A stretch of DNA of 64,000 nt from Streptococcus sp. HPH0090. GTDB lineage: Bacteria; Bacillota; Bacilli; Lactobacillales; Streptococcaceae. The stretch spans positions 62,001-126,000 of the forward strand of contig NZ_KE150464.1 of assembly GCF_000411475.1 (NCBI RefSeq), read 5' to 3'. The position numbers and the translations under genes are program-made. Of the stretch, positions 1-9,973 are shown piece after piece (the stretch's first letter is position 1; each line of letters opens with the position of its first letter). The notes under the pieces were generated by a model. It did not search any database. It saw only the letters and a program-made list of their open reading frames with translations, and was not told where the DNA came from.

Positions 1-195
1 GCTAGTATCATCCTTGGTCCAACGCCTAAACCTATCGCTCGTACTCATAACCTCTATCACTACCAAATATTGATTAAATACCGTTTAGAAGATGAGTTGG
101 CTTCGACCCTTAATCGGGTCTTGGCCCTAACTCAAGAGCGTGAAAACAGTGAGCTTCGTCTCAGTATTGATCACGAACCGCAGCAATTTTTGTAA
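1..195 (+). CDS. priA: Primosomal protein N' (PriA), C-terminal end only
   Basis: The open frame runs in from the window edge and stops with TAA at 193-195, giving the last 64 residues. The stretch IILGPTPKPIARTHNLYHYQ followed by a short basic and acidic tail resembles the C-terminal domain of the replication-restart helicase PriA, which reloads the replisome at stalled forks. The call rests on this short tail and on the neighbour: priA directly precedes fmt in many Firmicutes. The stop is 12 bases before the fmt start, with AAGGAG between, so the two are probably co-transcribed. Confidence 0.8.
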   Translation, partial: ASIILGPTPKPIARTHNLYHYQILIKYRLEDELASTLNRVLALTQERENSELRLSIDHEPQQFL

Positions 196-207
196 AAAGG
201 AGAAAAG

Positions 208-1143
208 ATGACAAAACTAATCTTTATGGGAACTCCCAATTTTTCAGCAACTGTTTTGAAGGGACTTTTGACAGATGATCGCTACGAGATTGTAGCTGTT
301 GTAACACAACCAGATCGCGCAGTTGGGCGTAAAAAAGTCATCCAAGAAACCCCTGTCAAACAAGCAGCCAAAGAGGCAGGACTTCCTATTTACCAACCTG
401 AAAAATTATCGGGTAGTCCAGAAATGGAAGCCATCATGAATTTGGGAGCTGATGGGATTGTAACAGCAGCTTTTGGACAATTTCTCCCAAGTAAACTCCT
501 TGATAGCATGGATTTTGCAGTCAATGTTCATGCTTCGCTTCTTCCAAAGCACCGTGGTGGAGCTCCTATCCATTATGCCTTGATTCAAGGTGATGAAGAA
601 GCAGGAGTAACCATTATGGAAATGGTCAAGGAAATGGATGCAGGGGACATGATTTCTCGTCGCAGTATTCCCATTACTGATGAGGATAATGTTGGAACTT
701 TGTTCGAAAAATTGGCCATTGTTGGGCGTGATTTGCTTTTGGATACTCTACCTGCTTATATAGCTGGTGAAATTCAGCCTCAACCGCAAGATCCAAGCCA
801 AGTAACTTTCTCACCAAATATCAAACCTGAGGAGGAAAAACTGGACTGGAACAAGACCAACCGTCAACTTTTCAACCAAATCCGTGGGATGAATCCATGG
901 CCAGTTGCTCATACCTTCCTAAAAGGAGAACGTTTCAAAATCTATGAAGCCCTACCTGTAGAAGGTCAGGGGAATCCGGGTGAGATACTCTCCATCGGTA
1001 AGAAAGAATTGATTGTCGCAACAGCAGAAGGAGCTCTATCTCTCAAACAGGTTCAACCAGCTGGGAAACCTAAAATGGACATTGCTTCCTTCCTCAACGG
1101 TGTTGGACGAAGTTTGGCTGTAGGAGAACGATTTGGTGACTAA
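208..1143 (+). CDS. fmt: Methionyl-tRNA formyltransferase
   Basis: This cytosolic enzyme formylates initiator Met-tRNA using 10-formyltetrahydrofolate. The 311-residue length is normal. The N-terminus [17 protein letters not shown] is the typical start of the formyltransferase fold. The signature [12 protein letters not shown] lies near residues 112-123 and MDAGDM near 146, where the family keeps its catalytic Asn-His-Asp set. The C-terminal tRNA-binding domain begins near residue 205. An AAGGAG ribosome site lies just before the ATG. The 3' end overlaps rsmB by 8 bases, suggesting coupled translation within a priA-fmt-rsmB-stp-stkP operon. Confidence 0.97.
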   Translation: MTKLIFMGTPNFSATVLKGLLTDDRYEIVAVVTQPDRAVGRKKVIQETPVKQAAKEAGLPIYQPEKLSGSPEMEAIMNLGADGIVTAAFGQFLPSKLLDSMDFAVNVHASLLPKHRGGAPIHYALIQGDEEAGVTIMEMVKEMDAGDMISRRSIPITDEDNVGTLFEKLAIVGRDLLLDTLPAYIAGEIQPQPQDPSQVTFSPNIKPEEEKLDWNKTNRQLFNQIRGMNPWPVAHTFLKGERFKIYEALPVEGQGNPGEILSIGKKELIVATAEGALSLKQVQPAGKPKMDIASFLNGVGRSLAVGERFGD

Positions 1144-2449
1144 AGTAGAAACGGCTAGAAACTTAGCCTTAAAGGTGCTAGAGGATGTCTTTGTCAATCA
1201 AGCCTACTCCAATATCGCCTTAAATAAACACCTTAAGGGAAGTCAACTGTCAGCAACTGACAAAGGCTTAGTGACAGAGCTTGTTTATGGAACCGTAGCT
1301 CGTAAACTAACTTTAGAATGGTATTTGTCTCACTTTATTGAGGATAGAGACAAGCTAGACAGCTGGCTCTATGTTTTGCTTCTCATGAGCATCTATCAAC
1401 TCCAATACTTGGATAAGCTTCCTGATCATGCAGTGGTCAATGAAGCGGTGGAGCTGGCTAAACTTCGTAAAAAAGGTAGCGAAAAATTGGTCAATGCTGT
1501 TTTGCGCCGTATATTGCGAGAAGGTTTGCCAGATATTGCCAGTATCAAGCGTAAAAACAAGCGTGATTCTATCGCCTACTCTTTGCCAGTGTGGTTAGTT
1601 TCTAAGCTCAAGGAAGAGTATGGAGAAGAGCGAGCGCAAGCGATTTTTGAGAGTCTTTTGCAACGCAATAAGGCCAGTATCCGTGTGACAGATTTGAGCC
1701 GAAAAGAGGCAATTAAAGCTCTGCTTGATGCAAGTGATTCTGATTTATCGGCTTCTGGTCTGGTCAAGGAGCAGGGGCATTTTGCGGGTCTTGACTTATT
1801 TTCGGAAGGACTTATTACTATCCAGGATGAGTCTAGTCAACTGGTTGCTCCAACTCTTGATTTACAAGGAGAGGAGCAGGTTTTGGATGCTTGTGCAGCT
1901 CCAGGTGGGAAAACAGCCCATATGGCCTCTTATCTAACGACAGGTCAGGTAACAGCTCTGGATCTCTACAATCATAAACTCACTTTGATACAAGAGAATG
2001 CGGAGCGTCTAGGTGTAGCGGACCGTGTTCAAACACAAAAATTGGATGCCCGAAAGGTTCACGAGTTTTTTGGTAAGAATCAATTTGATAAGATTCTTGT
2101 TGATGCCCCTTGCTCAGGGATTGGTCTATTGCGTCGGAAACCAGATATCAAATACAACAAAGACACTGCTGATTTCGCGTCATTACAGGAAATTCAGTTG
2201 GAAATATTAGGTAGTGTTTGTCAAACGCTACGTAAAGGTGGTATAATAACTTATAGTACCTGCACTATTGTCTCTGAGGAGAACTTTCAAGTGGTTCAAG
2301 CATTTTTAGAAAGTCATCCAGAGTTCGAGCAGGTTAAACTAGAACACGAATGCAAGGATATCCTAAAAGATGGCTGCATCCTCATTACTCCAGAATTGTA
2401 CGGAAGTGATGGATTCTTTATTAGCCAATTTCGTAAGATATCCAATTAG
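1136..2449 (+). CDS. rsmB: 16S rRNA m5C967 methyltransferase RsmB
   Basis: This SAM-dependent enzyme makes 5-methylcytosine in 16S rRNA. An N-terminal NusB-like RNA-binding domain covers roughly residues 1-130. The Rossmann methyltransferase domain follows, with the SAM motif [10 protein letters not shown] near residue 250 and the two family cysteines in DAPCSG (near 322) and YSTCT (near 372). A GTG at 1136 is the chosen start (437 residues). It overlaps the end of fmt, and a TTG one codon upstream is less likely. The phosphatase stp starts 15 bases downstream. Confidence 0.95.
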   Translation: MTKVETARNLALKVLEDVFVNQAYSNIALNKHLKGSQLSATDKGLVTELVYGTVARKLTLEWYLSHFIEDRDKLDSWLYVLLLMSIYQLQYLDKLPDHAVVNEAVELAKLRKKGSEKLVNAVLRRILREGLPDIASIKRKNKRDSIAYSLPVWLVSKLKEEYGEERAQAIFESLLQRNKASIRVTDLSRKEAIKALLDASDSDLSASGLVKEQGHFAGLDLFSEGLITIQDESSQLVAPTLDLQGEEQVLDACAAPGGKTAHMASYLTTGQVTALDLYNHKLTLIQENAERLGVADRVQTQKLDARKVHEFFGKNQFDKILVDAPCSGIGLLRRKPDIKYNKDTADFASLQEIQLEILGSVCQTLRKGGIITYSTCTIVSEENFQVVQAFLESHPEFEQVKLEHECKDILKDGCILITPELYGSDGFFISQFRKISN

Positions 2450-2464
2450 GAAGGAACTGACACA

Positions 2465-3202
2465 ATGGAGATTTCATTATTAACAGATGTGGGTCAGAAA
2501 CGTACAAATAATCAAGACTATGTCAATCTTTTTGTCAACCGTGCCGGTCGTACGATGATTATCTTGGCTGACGGGATGGGAGGACATCGAGCGGGTAATA
2601 TTGCCAGTGAGATGGCAGTTACGGACTTAGGTGTTGCCTGGGTAGATACTCAGATCGATACCGTGAATGAAGTTCGTGAATGGTTTGCGGAACACCTAGA
2701 AATTGAAAATCAAAAAATTTATCAATTGGGGCGTGATGAAGCATATAAAGGGATGGGTACAACTCTAGAAGCCCTTGCAATCATTGATAACCAAGCCATC
2801 TATGCTCATATTGGTGATTCTCGTATTGGCTTGGTTCGTGGAGAAGAGTACCACCAATTAACGAGTGATCATTCATTAGTCAATGAGTTGCTCAAGGCAG
2901 GTCAATTAACACCTGAAGAAGCTGAAGCGCATCCGCAAAAAAATATCATCACCCAGTCTATTGGACAAAAAGATGAGATTCAACCTGATTTAGGGATCAT
3001 GAGCTTGGAACCGGGTGACTATATCGTTATAAATAGTGATGGTCTAACCAACATGATTTCTGGTAGCGAAATCTATGATATCGTGACAAGTGATATTTCG
3101 CTTGATGACAAGGCGGCAACCTTAGTACGTTTTGCAAACAATGCTGGAGGGCTTGACAACATCACGGTTGCCTTGATTGCGATTGAGGAGGAATCAAAAT
3201 GA
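2465..3202 (+). CDS. stp: PP2C-family Ser/Thr phosphatase (PhpP/Stp)
   Basis: A 245-residue metal-dependent protein phosphatase, partner of the adjacent kinase StkP, whose targets it dephosphorylates. PP2C motifs are visible: the N-terminal [11 protein letters not shown], the metal-binding [10 protein letters not shown] near residues 38-47, GDSR near 118-121, and the C-terminal DNITV. It is soluble, with no signal or membrane segment. The last four bases overlap the stkP start (ATGA), the usual coupled arrangement of this pair in Firmicutes. Confidence 0.97.
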   Translation: MEISLLTDVGQKRTNNQDYVNLFVNRAGRTMIILADGMGGHRAGNIASEMAVTDLGVAWVDTQIDTVNEVREWFAEHLEIENQKIYQLGRDEAYKGMGTTLEALAIIDNQAIYAHIGDSRIGLVRGEEYHQLTSDHSLVNELLKAGQLTPEEAEAHPQKNIITQSIGQKDEIQPDLGIMSLEPGDYIVINSDGLTNMISGSEIYDIVTSDISLDDKAATLVRFANNAGGLDNITVALIAIEEESK

Positions 3203-5064
3203 TCCAGATCGGCAAGATATTTGCCGGACGATATCGGATTATCAAACAAATTGGCCGTGGAGGAATGGCAGATGTCTACCTGGCCAAAGATTTGATTCTT
3301 GATGGGGAAGAGGTTGCTGTGAAGGTCCTAAGGACCAACTATCAGACGGACCCTATCGCTGTTGCACGTTTTCAGCGTGAAGCGCGTGCGATGGCAGACC
3401 TAGATCATCCTCATATCGTTCGAATTACGGATATCGGTGAAGAAGACGGTCAACAGTACCTAGCTATGGAATATGTAGCTGGGCTTGACCTCAAACGCTA
3501 TATCAAAGAACACTACCCTCTATCAAACGAGGAAGCTGTTCGTATCATGGGTCAAATTCTCTTGGCGATGCGTTTAGCACATGCAAAGGGGATTATTCAC
3601 CGAGATTTAAAACCTCAAAATATACTCTTGACTCCTGATGGAACTGCAAAAGTGACTGACTTTGGGATTGCAGTGGCCTTTGCGGAAACCAGTTTGACAC
3701 AGACCAATTCCATGTTGGGTTCTGTTCATTATCTATCACCTGAGCAGGCGCGTGGTTCTAAAGCGACCATACAGAGTGATATTTATGCAATGGGAATTAT
3801 CTTTTTCGAAATGTTGACAGGTCATATTCCTTATGATGGTGATAGTGCTGTGACCATTGCACTTCAACATTTCCAAAAACCACTTCCTTCTGTCATTGCT
3901 GAAAATCCATCAGTACCACAATCCTTGGAAAACGTAGTTATAAAAGCGACAGCTAAAAAGTTAACAGACCGTTATCAAACTGTTTCAGAAATGTATGTTG
4001 ACTTATTGAGCAGCCTTTCTTATAACCGTCGAAATGAACCAAAGTTAGTATTTGAAGATACGAGTAAAGTTGATACAAAAACTTTACCGAAAATGTCACA
4101 GTCTACCTTAACAGCGATTCCTAAAGTGCAACCGAAGGAAGAAGCTCCACAGAGCCAAAATCCGGCTAAAAAGGCACCGGGTAAAGAAGCTGTTGCAAAA
4201 CCAGTCAAGAAGCGTCGTTTTAAAGCGAGATATTTGGTGCTTTTAGCCAGCTTTATACTTGTTTTAGCTTCTCTCTTTTGGATTGTATCGAAAACACCAG
4301 CAACTGTTGAAATTCCAAATGTTGCAGGACAAACTGTAGCTGAAGCTAAGGAAAAACTTAAAAAAGCTAATTTTGAAATTGGTGAAGAGAAGTCTGAAGC
4401 TAGTGATACAGTAGAAGAAGGCCGAGTTATTCGAACGGATCCAGATGCTGGTTCAGCTCGCAAGGAAGGGACTAAAGTCAATCTCATTATCTCTTCAGGT
4501 CAGCAATCGTTTAAGATTGGAAACTATGTTGGACGCAAATCTACGGACGTCATAGCAGAACTGAAAGGGAAAAAAGTTCCTGAAAATCTCATCAAGGTTG
4601 TAGAAGAAGAATCAAGTGAAACAGAGGCAGGACTTGTTATGAGACAGAGTCTGCCAGAAGGAACCACTTATGATCTTAGTAAGGCGACAGAGATTACCTT
4701 GACAGTAGCCAAGAAGGTAACTAGCGTTCCTATGCCAAGTTATATTGGATCAAGTCTTGAATTTACTAAGAATAACTTGATTCAGATAGTTGGTGTAAAA
4801 GAAGCTAATATTGAAGTGGTAGAGGTCTCTACAGCTCCAGAAGGAACTGCTGAGGAAACTGTTGTCAGTCAGAGTCCAAAACCAGGTGAAGGTGTAGATT
4901 TGAATACAACTCGTATCAAGATTTCTATCTATAAACCGAAAACAACTACAACAACAAATCCATCACAAGGGAACCCTTATCGTGGAGAAACATCTCCACA
5001 GATTAGAGAACCACAGACTAATCAAACTACCACAACTTCAGATATCCATCAAGGTGAGAACTAA
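3199..5064 (+). CDS. stkP: Membrane Ser/Thr protein kinase with three PASTA domains (StkP/PknB)
   Basis: This 621-residue kinase senses cell-wall material and controls division. The cytosolic kinase domain covers about residues 12-272, with glycine loop GRGGMADVY, catalytic HRDLKPQN (about 133-140), DFGIA and SPEQARG. A charged juxtamembrane linker follows, then one membrane helix near 345-364. I count three extracellular PASTA repeats (about 370-440, 441-513, 514-587) and a Thr-rich tail of about 35 residues. As I recall, the pneumococcal protein has four PASTA repeats and 659 residues, so one repeat appears to be missing here. A strong terminator follows at once, ending the operon. Confidence 0.97.
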   Translation: MIQIGKIFAGRYRIIKQIGRGGMADVYLAKDLILDGEEVAVKVLRTNYQTDPIAVARFQREARAMADLDHPHIVRITDIGEEDGQQYLAMEYVAGLDLKRYIKEHYPLSNEEAVRIMGQILLAMRLAHAKGIIHRDLKPQNILLTPDGTAKVTDFGIAVAFAETSLTQTNSMLGSVHYLSPEQARGSKATIQSDIYAMGIIFFEMLTGHIPYDGDSAVTIALQHFQKPLPSVIAENPSVPQSLENVVIKATAKKLTDRYQTVSEMYVDLLSSLSYNRRNEPKLVFEDTSKVDTKTLPKMSQSTLTAIPKVQPKEEAPQSQNPAKKAPGKEAVAKPVKKRRFKARYLVLLASFILVLASLFWIVSKTPATVEIPNVAGQTVAEAKEKLKKANFEIGEEKSEASDTVEEGRVIRTDPDAGSARKEGTKVNLIISSGQQSFKIGNYVGRKSTDVIAELKGKKVPENLIKVVEEESSETEAGLVMRQSLPEGTTYDLSKATEITLTVAKKVTSVPMPSYIGSSLEFTKNNLIQIVGVKEANIEVVEVSTAPEGTAEETVVSQSPKPGEGVDLNTTRIKISIYKPKTTTTTNPSQGNPYRGETSPQIREPQTNQTTTTSDIHQGEN

Positions 5065-5066
5065 TC

Positions 5067-5103
5067 AATCTTTGTCACAGTTTTTGTGGCAAAGATTTTT
5101 TTT
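5067..5103 (+). terminator. Intrinsic terminator after stkP
   Basis: AATCTTTGTCAC pairs with GTGGCAAAGATT around a short T-rich loop and is followed by eight T residues. Confidence 0.9.
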
Positions 5104-5113
5104 CCTTAAAATT

Positions 5114-5124
5114 TATGATAAAAT
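5114..5124 (+). promoter_or_regulatory. Extended -10 promoter for the 5151 gene
   Basis: TATGATAAAAT carries the TGn extension and a -10 of TAAAAT. It lies just after the stkP terminator and about 27 bases before the start codon, which has a strong GGAGGGG ribosome site. No convincing -35 is seen. Confidence 0.6.
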
Positions 5125-5150
5125 AAAAGGAGTTTAAAAAGGAGGGGAAC

Positions 5151-5909
5151 ATGGACGAATCAAAAAAACTGAATGCAGTCATTGATGTCATTATGTTAGC
5201 AGGTACAATTCTGCTTCGTAATGGTTCTGAAATCTATCGTGTCGAAGACACCATGATTCGAATTGCTCATTCACAAGGCATCATGGATTGTAATGTTTTG
5301 GCCATGCCTGCAGCTATTTTTTTCTCCATTGAAAATACAAATATCTCTCGAATGAAACGAGTAACCTCCTCTGCCTATAATATTGAGAAGGTGTGTGATG
5401 TCAACCAGATTTCACGGCAACTTGTATCGGGACAGCTTGATTTGGAGACAGCCTTTATCCAATTAAAGGAATTGAATGCCAAGGCATCTCCCTACACCAA
5501 TGTTCAGCTAACTGCTGCAGCGACCCTTAGTGCTCCCTTCTTCTCTATCATGTTCGGGGGGAATGTCTACGATGCCATTGGTGCAGGAGTAGCAACCATA
5601 TTTGCTTTCACCTTTTCTCTTTACGTAGAAAAATTTATTCGTATTCCCTTTATGACAGCTTTTGCAGGTGCTCTTGTTTTTGGTTTGATTGCACAATTTT
5701 GGGCTCGCTATTCTGGCTTTCCTTCGACAGCCGATTTGGTCATTGCAGGTGCGGTCATGCCATTTGTACCTGGAATTGCTCTGACCAATGCTGTTCGAGA
5801 TATTATGACCAATCACATTAACTCTGGTATGAGCAAGATGTTTGAATCCTTGCTGGTTACCCTTGCCTTAGGGGCAGGCACCTCTGTCGCCCTCCTACTC
5901 ATGAACTAA
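5151..5909 (+). CDS. Threonine/serine exporter family protein, large subunit (DUF1212, YjjP-like)
   Basis: A 252-residue protein. It has an N-terminal cytosolic part of about 110 residues (LNAVIDVIMLAGTILLRNGS, then EIYRVEDTM), then four or five membrane helices. This is the N-terminal half of the ThrE superfamily, split into two genes as in YjjP/YjjB of enterobacteria. Family members export threonine, serine or small dicarboxylates; the substrate here cannot be read from sequence. The next gene starts one base after its stop and encodes the small partner, so the two probably form one transporter. Confidence 0.85.
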   Translation: MDESKKLNAVIDVIMLAGTILLRNGSEIYRVEDTMIRIAHSQGIMDCNVLAMPAAIFFSIENTNISRMKRVTSSAYNIEKVCDVNQISRQLVSGQLDLETAFIQLKELNAKASPYTNVQLTAAATLSAPFFSIMFGGNVYDAIGAGVATIFAFTFSLYVEKFIRIPFMTAFAGALVFGLIAQFWARYSGFPSTADLVIAGAVMPFVPGIALTNAVRDIMTNHINSGMSKMFESLLVTLALGAGTSVALLLMN

Positions 5910-5910
5910 T

Positions 5911-6360
5911 ATGACTCTAACAACATTTTTATTGCAGGCTTTAGCTAGTCTGTTAGCTATTATTACTTTTTTAATCGTTTTAAACGTTCAACGTTCTATG
6001 CTCATTCCTGGTGGAGTTTTGGGAATGTCAATCTGGTTGCTCTATCTAATACTCAAGGAGCCAACTAATGTTATTTTGGCGACCTTTATTGCCGCTGTAA
6101 TTGGTTCTTGTATCAGCCAGATTATGAGTATTATCTACAAAACACCAGCCGTTGTTTTTACTTTAGCCATCTTGGCTCCGCTGGTACCAGGGTATCTATC
6201 TTATCGAACGACTTCATTCTTTGTGACAGGCGACTATAGAAACGCCATTACCAGTGCAATGTTAGTCATGATGCTGGCCCTTGTTATCTCTATAGGAATG
6301 GCAAGTGGGACAGTTGTTCTGAAGATGTATTATTATCTCAAAAAGAATCGAGCCAGCTAA
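5911..6360 (+). CDS. Threonine/serine exporter family protein, small subunit (DUF3815, YjjB-like)
   Basis: A 149-residue, almost entirely hydrophobic protein with about four or five membrane helices and the motif APLVPGYLSYR, typical of the ThrE C-terminal half. Its start lies one base after the stop of the upstream gene, so translation is probably coupled and the two products likely assemble together. The end of the coding sequence lies inside a terminator hairpin. Confidence 0.85.
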   Translation: MTLTTFLLQALASLLAIITFLIVLNVQRSMLIPGGVLGMSIWLLYLILKEPTNVILATFIAAVIGSCISQIMSIIYKTPAVVFTLAILAPLVPGYLSYRTTSFFVTGDYRNAITSAMLVMMLALVISIGMASGTVVLKMYYYLKKNRAS

Positions 6361-6373
6361 GTCTCGATTTTTT
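6346..6373 (+). terminator. Terminator overlapping the end of the exporter operon
   Basis: AATCGAG inside the last codons pairs with CTCGATT after the stop codon, followed by a T run. The stop codon sits in the loop. Confidence 0.8.
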
Positions 6374-6419
6374 CGTGGGTAGAGTGGCTGAAAGAACATG
6401 AGTATGACGATAGAAATGA

Positions 6420-6447
6420 ACTTGATTTGGGGAATCAAGTCTTTTTT
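6420..6447 (+). terminator. Second terminator-like hairpin before mvaS
   Basis: ACTTGATT pairs with AATCAAGT around a TGGGG loop and is followed by CTTTTTT. It lies 47 bases after the first terminator, with no gene between them. Confidence 0.75.
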
Positions 6448-6465
6448 CGCTCATTTGACCTCAAT

Positions 6466-6476
6466 TATGATAAAAT
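6466..6476 (+). promoter_or_regulatory. Extended -10 promoter for mvaS-mvaA
   Basis: TATGATAAAAT, identical to the motif before the 5151 gene, lies about 47 bases before the mvaS start and directly after the second hairpin. Confidence 0.6.
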
Positions 6477-6522
6477 AGAGGTGAACGAATTTTTACAATG
6501 AATGATAAAAATAGAGGTAAAT

Positions 6523-7695
6523 ATGACAATCGGTATTGATAAGATTGGTTTTGCGACCAGTCAATACGTTTTGAAATTACAAGATTTAGCAGAAGCTCGA
6601 GGGACTGATCCTGAAAAATTGAGTAAAGGACTCCTTTTAAAAGAATTGAGTATTGCTCCTTTAACAGAGGATATTGTTACCTTGGCTGCCAGTGCAGGAA
6701 ATTCTATCCTGACTGAAGAAGAGAAACAAGAGATTGATATGGTTATCGTAGCGACAGAATCTGGAGTCGATCAAAGTAAGGCGGCTGCGGTTTTTGTACA
6801 CGGTCTACTTGGAATTCAACCTTTTGCTCGTAGTTTTGAAATCAAAGAAGCTTGCTATGGTGCAACTGCGGCCCTTCACTATGCTAAGTTACACGTAGAA
6901 AATTCTCCTAAATCAAAAGTCTTGGTACTTGCTAGTGATATTGCAAAATATGGTGTCGAAACTCCTGGGGAACCAACTCAAGGAGCAGGTTGTGTTGCCA
7001 TGTTGATTAGTCAAGATCCGCGTGTTATGATTTTCAACAATGACAACGTTGCGCAAACTCGTGATATTATGGACTTTTGGCGTCCAAATTATTCAACGAC
7101 ACCATTTGTCAATGGAGTCTACTCAACGCAGCAGTATCTTGATAGTTTAAAAACAACTTGGTCAGAGTATCAAAAGCGTTATGACTGTAGCTTGAAAGAC
7201 TTTGAAGCTATTTGTTTCCACTTGCCATATCCGAAACTAGCTCTTAAGGGATTGAAAAAAATTCTCGATAAATCTCTATCTCAAGAGAAAAAGGATTTAT
7301 TCCAAAAACACTTTGATGAATCAATTGTTTATAGCCAAAAGGTTGGGAATATCTATACGGGTTCACTCTTTTTAGGGCTTTTGTCTCTTCTTGAAAACTC
7401 TGATAGTCTCAAGGCAGGAGACAAGATTGCTCTCTACAGCTACGGAAGTGGTGCTGTTTCTGAGTTCTTCAGTGTGGAACTGGTTGAAGGATACGAGAAA
7501 CAGTTACAGAAAAATCGTCTAGAGCTGATAGATCAACGTCAAGCTTTGACTGTTGCGGACTATGAACGAATCTTTTTTGAGGAAACAAACTTGGATGAGA
7601 CAGGTTCTGCAACCATGTCAGGTTATGAAGGACAAGACTATGCTCTGGTTGAGATTGTAGAACACCAACGTCGCTACAGCAAGGTTGAAAAATAA
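6523..7695 (+). CDS. mvaS: Hydroxymethylglutaryl-CoA synthase
   Basis: This enzyme condenses acetyl-CoA and acetoacetyl-CoA to HMG-CoA, feeding the mevalonate route to isoprenoids that Gram-positive cocci use. The catalytic cysteine is Cys111 in KEACYGATAALHYA, and the C-terminal YSYGSGAVSEFF is family-typical. I place the start at the ATG at 6523 (390 residues), preceded by AGAGGT; an ATG 21 bases upstream lacks a ribosome site. Its stop overlaps the mvaA start by one base (TAATG), so the two are translationally coupled. Confidence 0.97.
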   Translation: MTIGIDKIGFATSQYVLKLQDLAEARGTDPEKLSKGLLLKELSIAPLTEDIVTLAASAGNSILTEEEKQEIDMVIVATESGVDQSKAAAVFVHGLLGIQPFARSFEIKEACYGATAALHYAKLHVENSPKSKVLVLASDIAKYGVETPGEPTQGAGCVAMLISQDPRVMIFNNDNVAQTRDIMDFWRPNYSTTPFVNGVYSTQQYLDSLKTTWSEYQKRYDCSLKDFEAICFHLPYPKLALKGLKKILDKSLSQEKKDLFQKHFDESIVYSQKVGNIYTGSLFLGLLSLLENSDSLKAGDKIALYSYGSGAVSEFFSVELVEGYEKQLQKNRLELIDQRQALTVADYERIFFEETNLDETGSATMSGYEGQDYALVEIVEHQRRYSKVEK

Positions 7696-8969
7696 TGAAA
7701 AAAAATTGGAATGGATTTGCTAAAAAATCAATTCAAGAGCGCCTTGAGTTCGTTAAGTCTCAGGCGCTTACTTCTATGGAAGCCCAAGAAAGTCTTGAGC
7801 AAAATGAAAATCTTAGTATAGCAGTTGCGGACCAACTGAGTGAAAATGTAGTGGGGACTTTCTCACTACCCTACTCAGTAGTGCCAGAAGTACTGGTAAA
7901 TGGTCAAGAGTACACCGTTCCTTATGTGACCGAAGAGCCATCTGTCGTTGCTGCGGCTAGTTTTGCTAGTAAGATTATCAAACGTGCGGGTGGCTTTACT
8001 GCTCAGGTTCATCAACGCCAAATGATTGGTCAAGTAGCTCTTTATCAGGTTCCAGATAGGGATAAAGCATGTCAGGCTATTTTGAGTCAGAAGGCAGAGC
8101 TACTCGAGCAAGCAAACCAAGCCTATCCATCTATTGTCAAACGTGGTGGTGGAGCCAGAGAGCTAACAGTTGAGAAAATTTCTGGTGAGGCTGACTTTTT
8201 AGTGGTTTATCTTCATGTGGATACTCAGGAAGCCATGGGAGCTAATATGCTCAATACCATGCTTGAGGCTTTAAAACCAAGCTTAGAGGCTCTAAGTCAA
8301 GGGCAAAGTTTAATGGGAATCTTATCCAACTATGCCACAGATTCTCTAGTAACTGCAACTTGTCGGATTGCCTTTCGTTATTTGAGTCGCCAAAAGGATG
8401 AAGCGCGTGAACTAGCAGAAAAAATGGTTTTAGCCAGCCAGTTTGCTCAAGCAGATCCTTATCGAGCAGCTACTCACAATAAAGGAATTTTTAATGGGAT
8501 CGATGCCCTCTTGATTGCGACTGGAAATGACTGGCGTGCCATTGAATCGGGAGCGCATGCCTATGCCAGTCATGATGGTTCCTATCGAGGTCTCAGTCGT
8601 TGGACGATGGATTTGGGAACAGAAGAGCTAATAGGAGAGCTGACTATGCCGATGCCAGTTGCTACCAAGGGTGGATCAATTGGTCTCAATCCTCGAGTCG
8701 TCCTCAGCCATGAGTTGCTAGGTCACCCATCTGCCAAAGAATTGGCTCAAATTATCGTTTCAATTGGTCTCGCCCAAAACTTTGCAGCCCTTAAGGCTTT
8801 GGTCAGTACAGGGATTCAGCATGGACACATGAAACTTCAAGCGAAGTCTCTAGCCCTCCTTGCAGGAGCTACAGAGGTAGAAGTGCCTAAGTTGGTAGAA
8901 AGCTTGATTGCTGAAAAAACCTTTAATTTAGAAAAAGCCCAAACTCTTCTGAAAAACTTAAGATCATAA
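7695..8969 (+). CDS. mvaA: Hydroxymethylglutaryl-CoA reductase, class II
   Basis: A 424-residue cytosolic enzyme that reduces HMG-CoA to mevalonate, the step after MvaS. The sequence fits the bacterial class II form: N-terminal region with NLSIAVADQLSENVVG, substrate-binding EEPSVVAAASFASK near residues 82-95, AMGANMLNTM near 183, and GHPSAKELA late in the protein. There is no membrane segment, as expected for this class. It is coupled to mvaS by a one-base overlap, and a terminator follows immediately. Confidence 0.97.
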   Translation: MKKNWNGFAKKSIQERLEFVKSQALTSMEAQESLEQNENLSIAVADQLSENVVGTFSLPYSVVPEVLVNGQEYTVPYVTEEPSVVAAASFASKIIKRAGGFTAQVHQRQMIGQVALYQVPDRDKACQAILSQKAELLEQANQAYPSIVKRGGGARELTVEKISGEADFLVVYLHVDTQEAMGANMLNTMLEALKPSLEALSQGQSLMGILSNYATDSLVTATCRIAFRYLSRQKDEARELAEKMVLASQFAQADPYRAATHNKGIFNGIDALLIATGNDWRAIESGAHAYASHDGSYRGLSRWTMDLGTEELIGELTMPMPVATKGGSIGLNPRVVLSHELLGHPSAKELAQIIVSIGLAQNFAALKALVSTGIQHGHMKLQAKSLALLAGATEVEVPKLVESLIAEKTFNLEKAQTLLKNLRS

Positions 8970-8971
8970 GA

Positions 8972-9004
8972 AAAACTCAGACGAAACTAGTCTGAGTTTT
9001 TTTG
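8972..9004. terminator. Bidirectional terminator between mvaA and scrR
   Basis: AAAACTCAGAC pairs with GTCTGAGTTTT. There is an A run on the left and a T run on the right, so it can serve both converging units. Confidence 0.9.
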
Positions 9005-9007
9005 TGC

Positions 9008-9973
9008 TTAAATACTTTTACCTGGTAAGAGACTAACTGGTAAGAAATAACCAGTCGTGGCAACTTCTTTGCCCTCGATTTTTTGAAGTAGTAAATCGAC
9101 TGTCAGGCGAGCGATTTCTTCCAAGGGTTGTTTAATGGTAGTAAGGTGAGGATAGAAATTCTCGATAAAATAAGTTCCATCGTAGCCAATAACCTTGAGT
9201 TGGTCAGGCACAGAAATACCAAGTTCCTGAGCGATCTTCATCACCAAGATGGCTGTCAAATCATCCGATGCGAAAATCGCATCTGGTTTTTGTTTGGTCA
9301 AGATATTTTTAATTTCCATTTCCTTACGAAGGGGCGAAAAGTCACTGGAAACATTGATAATAGGAGCCTTGGGTAAGATAGAAGCAAAGCCTGCATGACG
9401 AAGTCCAGTTGGTGAGTTGGAGTTATCATTACCTGTAATCATGATGATAGATTGGGCTCCAGTTTTAGCCAATGTCTGAGCGGCTAGGACACCACCAGCA
9501 TAGTTGTCAGAAGAAACAACAGGAATATCTGGTGATAGGTTACGGTCAAATGAAATGATTGGAGCCGTCACGCGATTGTAATCCTCAATCCCAAGGTTGT
9601 GACTTCCCGAAATGATACCGTCCACCTGGTTAGCTTCTAACATTTCGATGTATTCGCGTTCTTTTTCCGAATCGTGTTCACTATTACAGATGATGGTCTT
9701 GTAACCTTTTTTGAAGAGTTCGTGTTCCAATTTATCAATCAATTCAGCATAGAAAACATGGCTGATTTTAGGGAAAATCAAACCGATTAACTTGGCTGAT
9801 TTTCCTTGAAGGCTTCGAGCTAGGTTGTTGGGTTTATAGCCCAGCTCACGCATGGCATCATTAACCTTTTGAATGGTTTTTTCTGACAGATACCCCTTTT
9901 TGTTGATGACACGTGAAACAGTAGTAGGGCTGACGCCAGCTAGTTTTGCGACATCAGTTAGTTTTGCGACCAT
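9008..9973 (-). CDS. scrR: Sucrose operon repressor, LacI family
   Basis: A 321-residue regulator with an N-terminal LacI helix-turn-helix (KLTDVAKLAGVSPTTVSRVI) and hinge (RSLQGKSAKLIGLIFP), then a periplasmic-binding-protein-like effector domain. It is encoded behind scrB with a 20-base overlap and faces away from scrA, so it should control both scr promoters. The effector in streptococcal sucrose systems is thought to be a sugar phosphate such as fructose or sucrose-6-phosphate. Candidate operators are listed at 11442-11455 and 11721-11734. Confidence 0.93.
   Translation of the reverse strand: MVAKLTDVAKLAGVSPTTVSRVINKKGYLSEKTIQKVNDAMRELGYKPNNLARSLQGKSAKLIGLIFPKISHVFYAELIDKLEHELFKKGYKTIICNSEHDSEKEREYIEMLEANQVDGIISGSHNLGIEDYNRVTAPIISFDRNLSPDIPVVSSDNYAGGVLAAQTLAKTGAQSIIMITGNDNSNSPTGLRHAGFASILPKAPIINVSSDFSPLRKEMEIKNILTKQKPDAIFASDDLTAILVMKIAQELGISVPDQLKVIGYDGTYFIENFYPHLTTIKQPLEEIARLTVDLLLQKIEGKEVATTGYFLPVSLLPGKSI

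Noticed and set aside
4020..4487. 155-residue minus-strand open frame inside stkP
   Set aside because: It is antisense to the juxtamembrane and first PASTA region and has no start signal.
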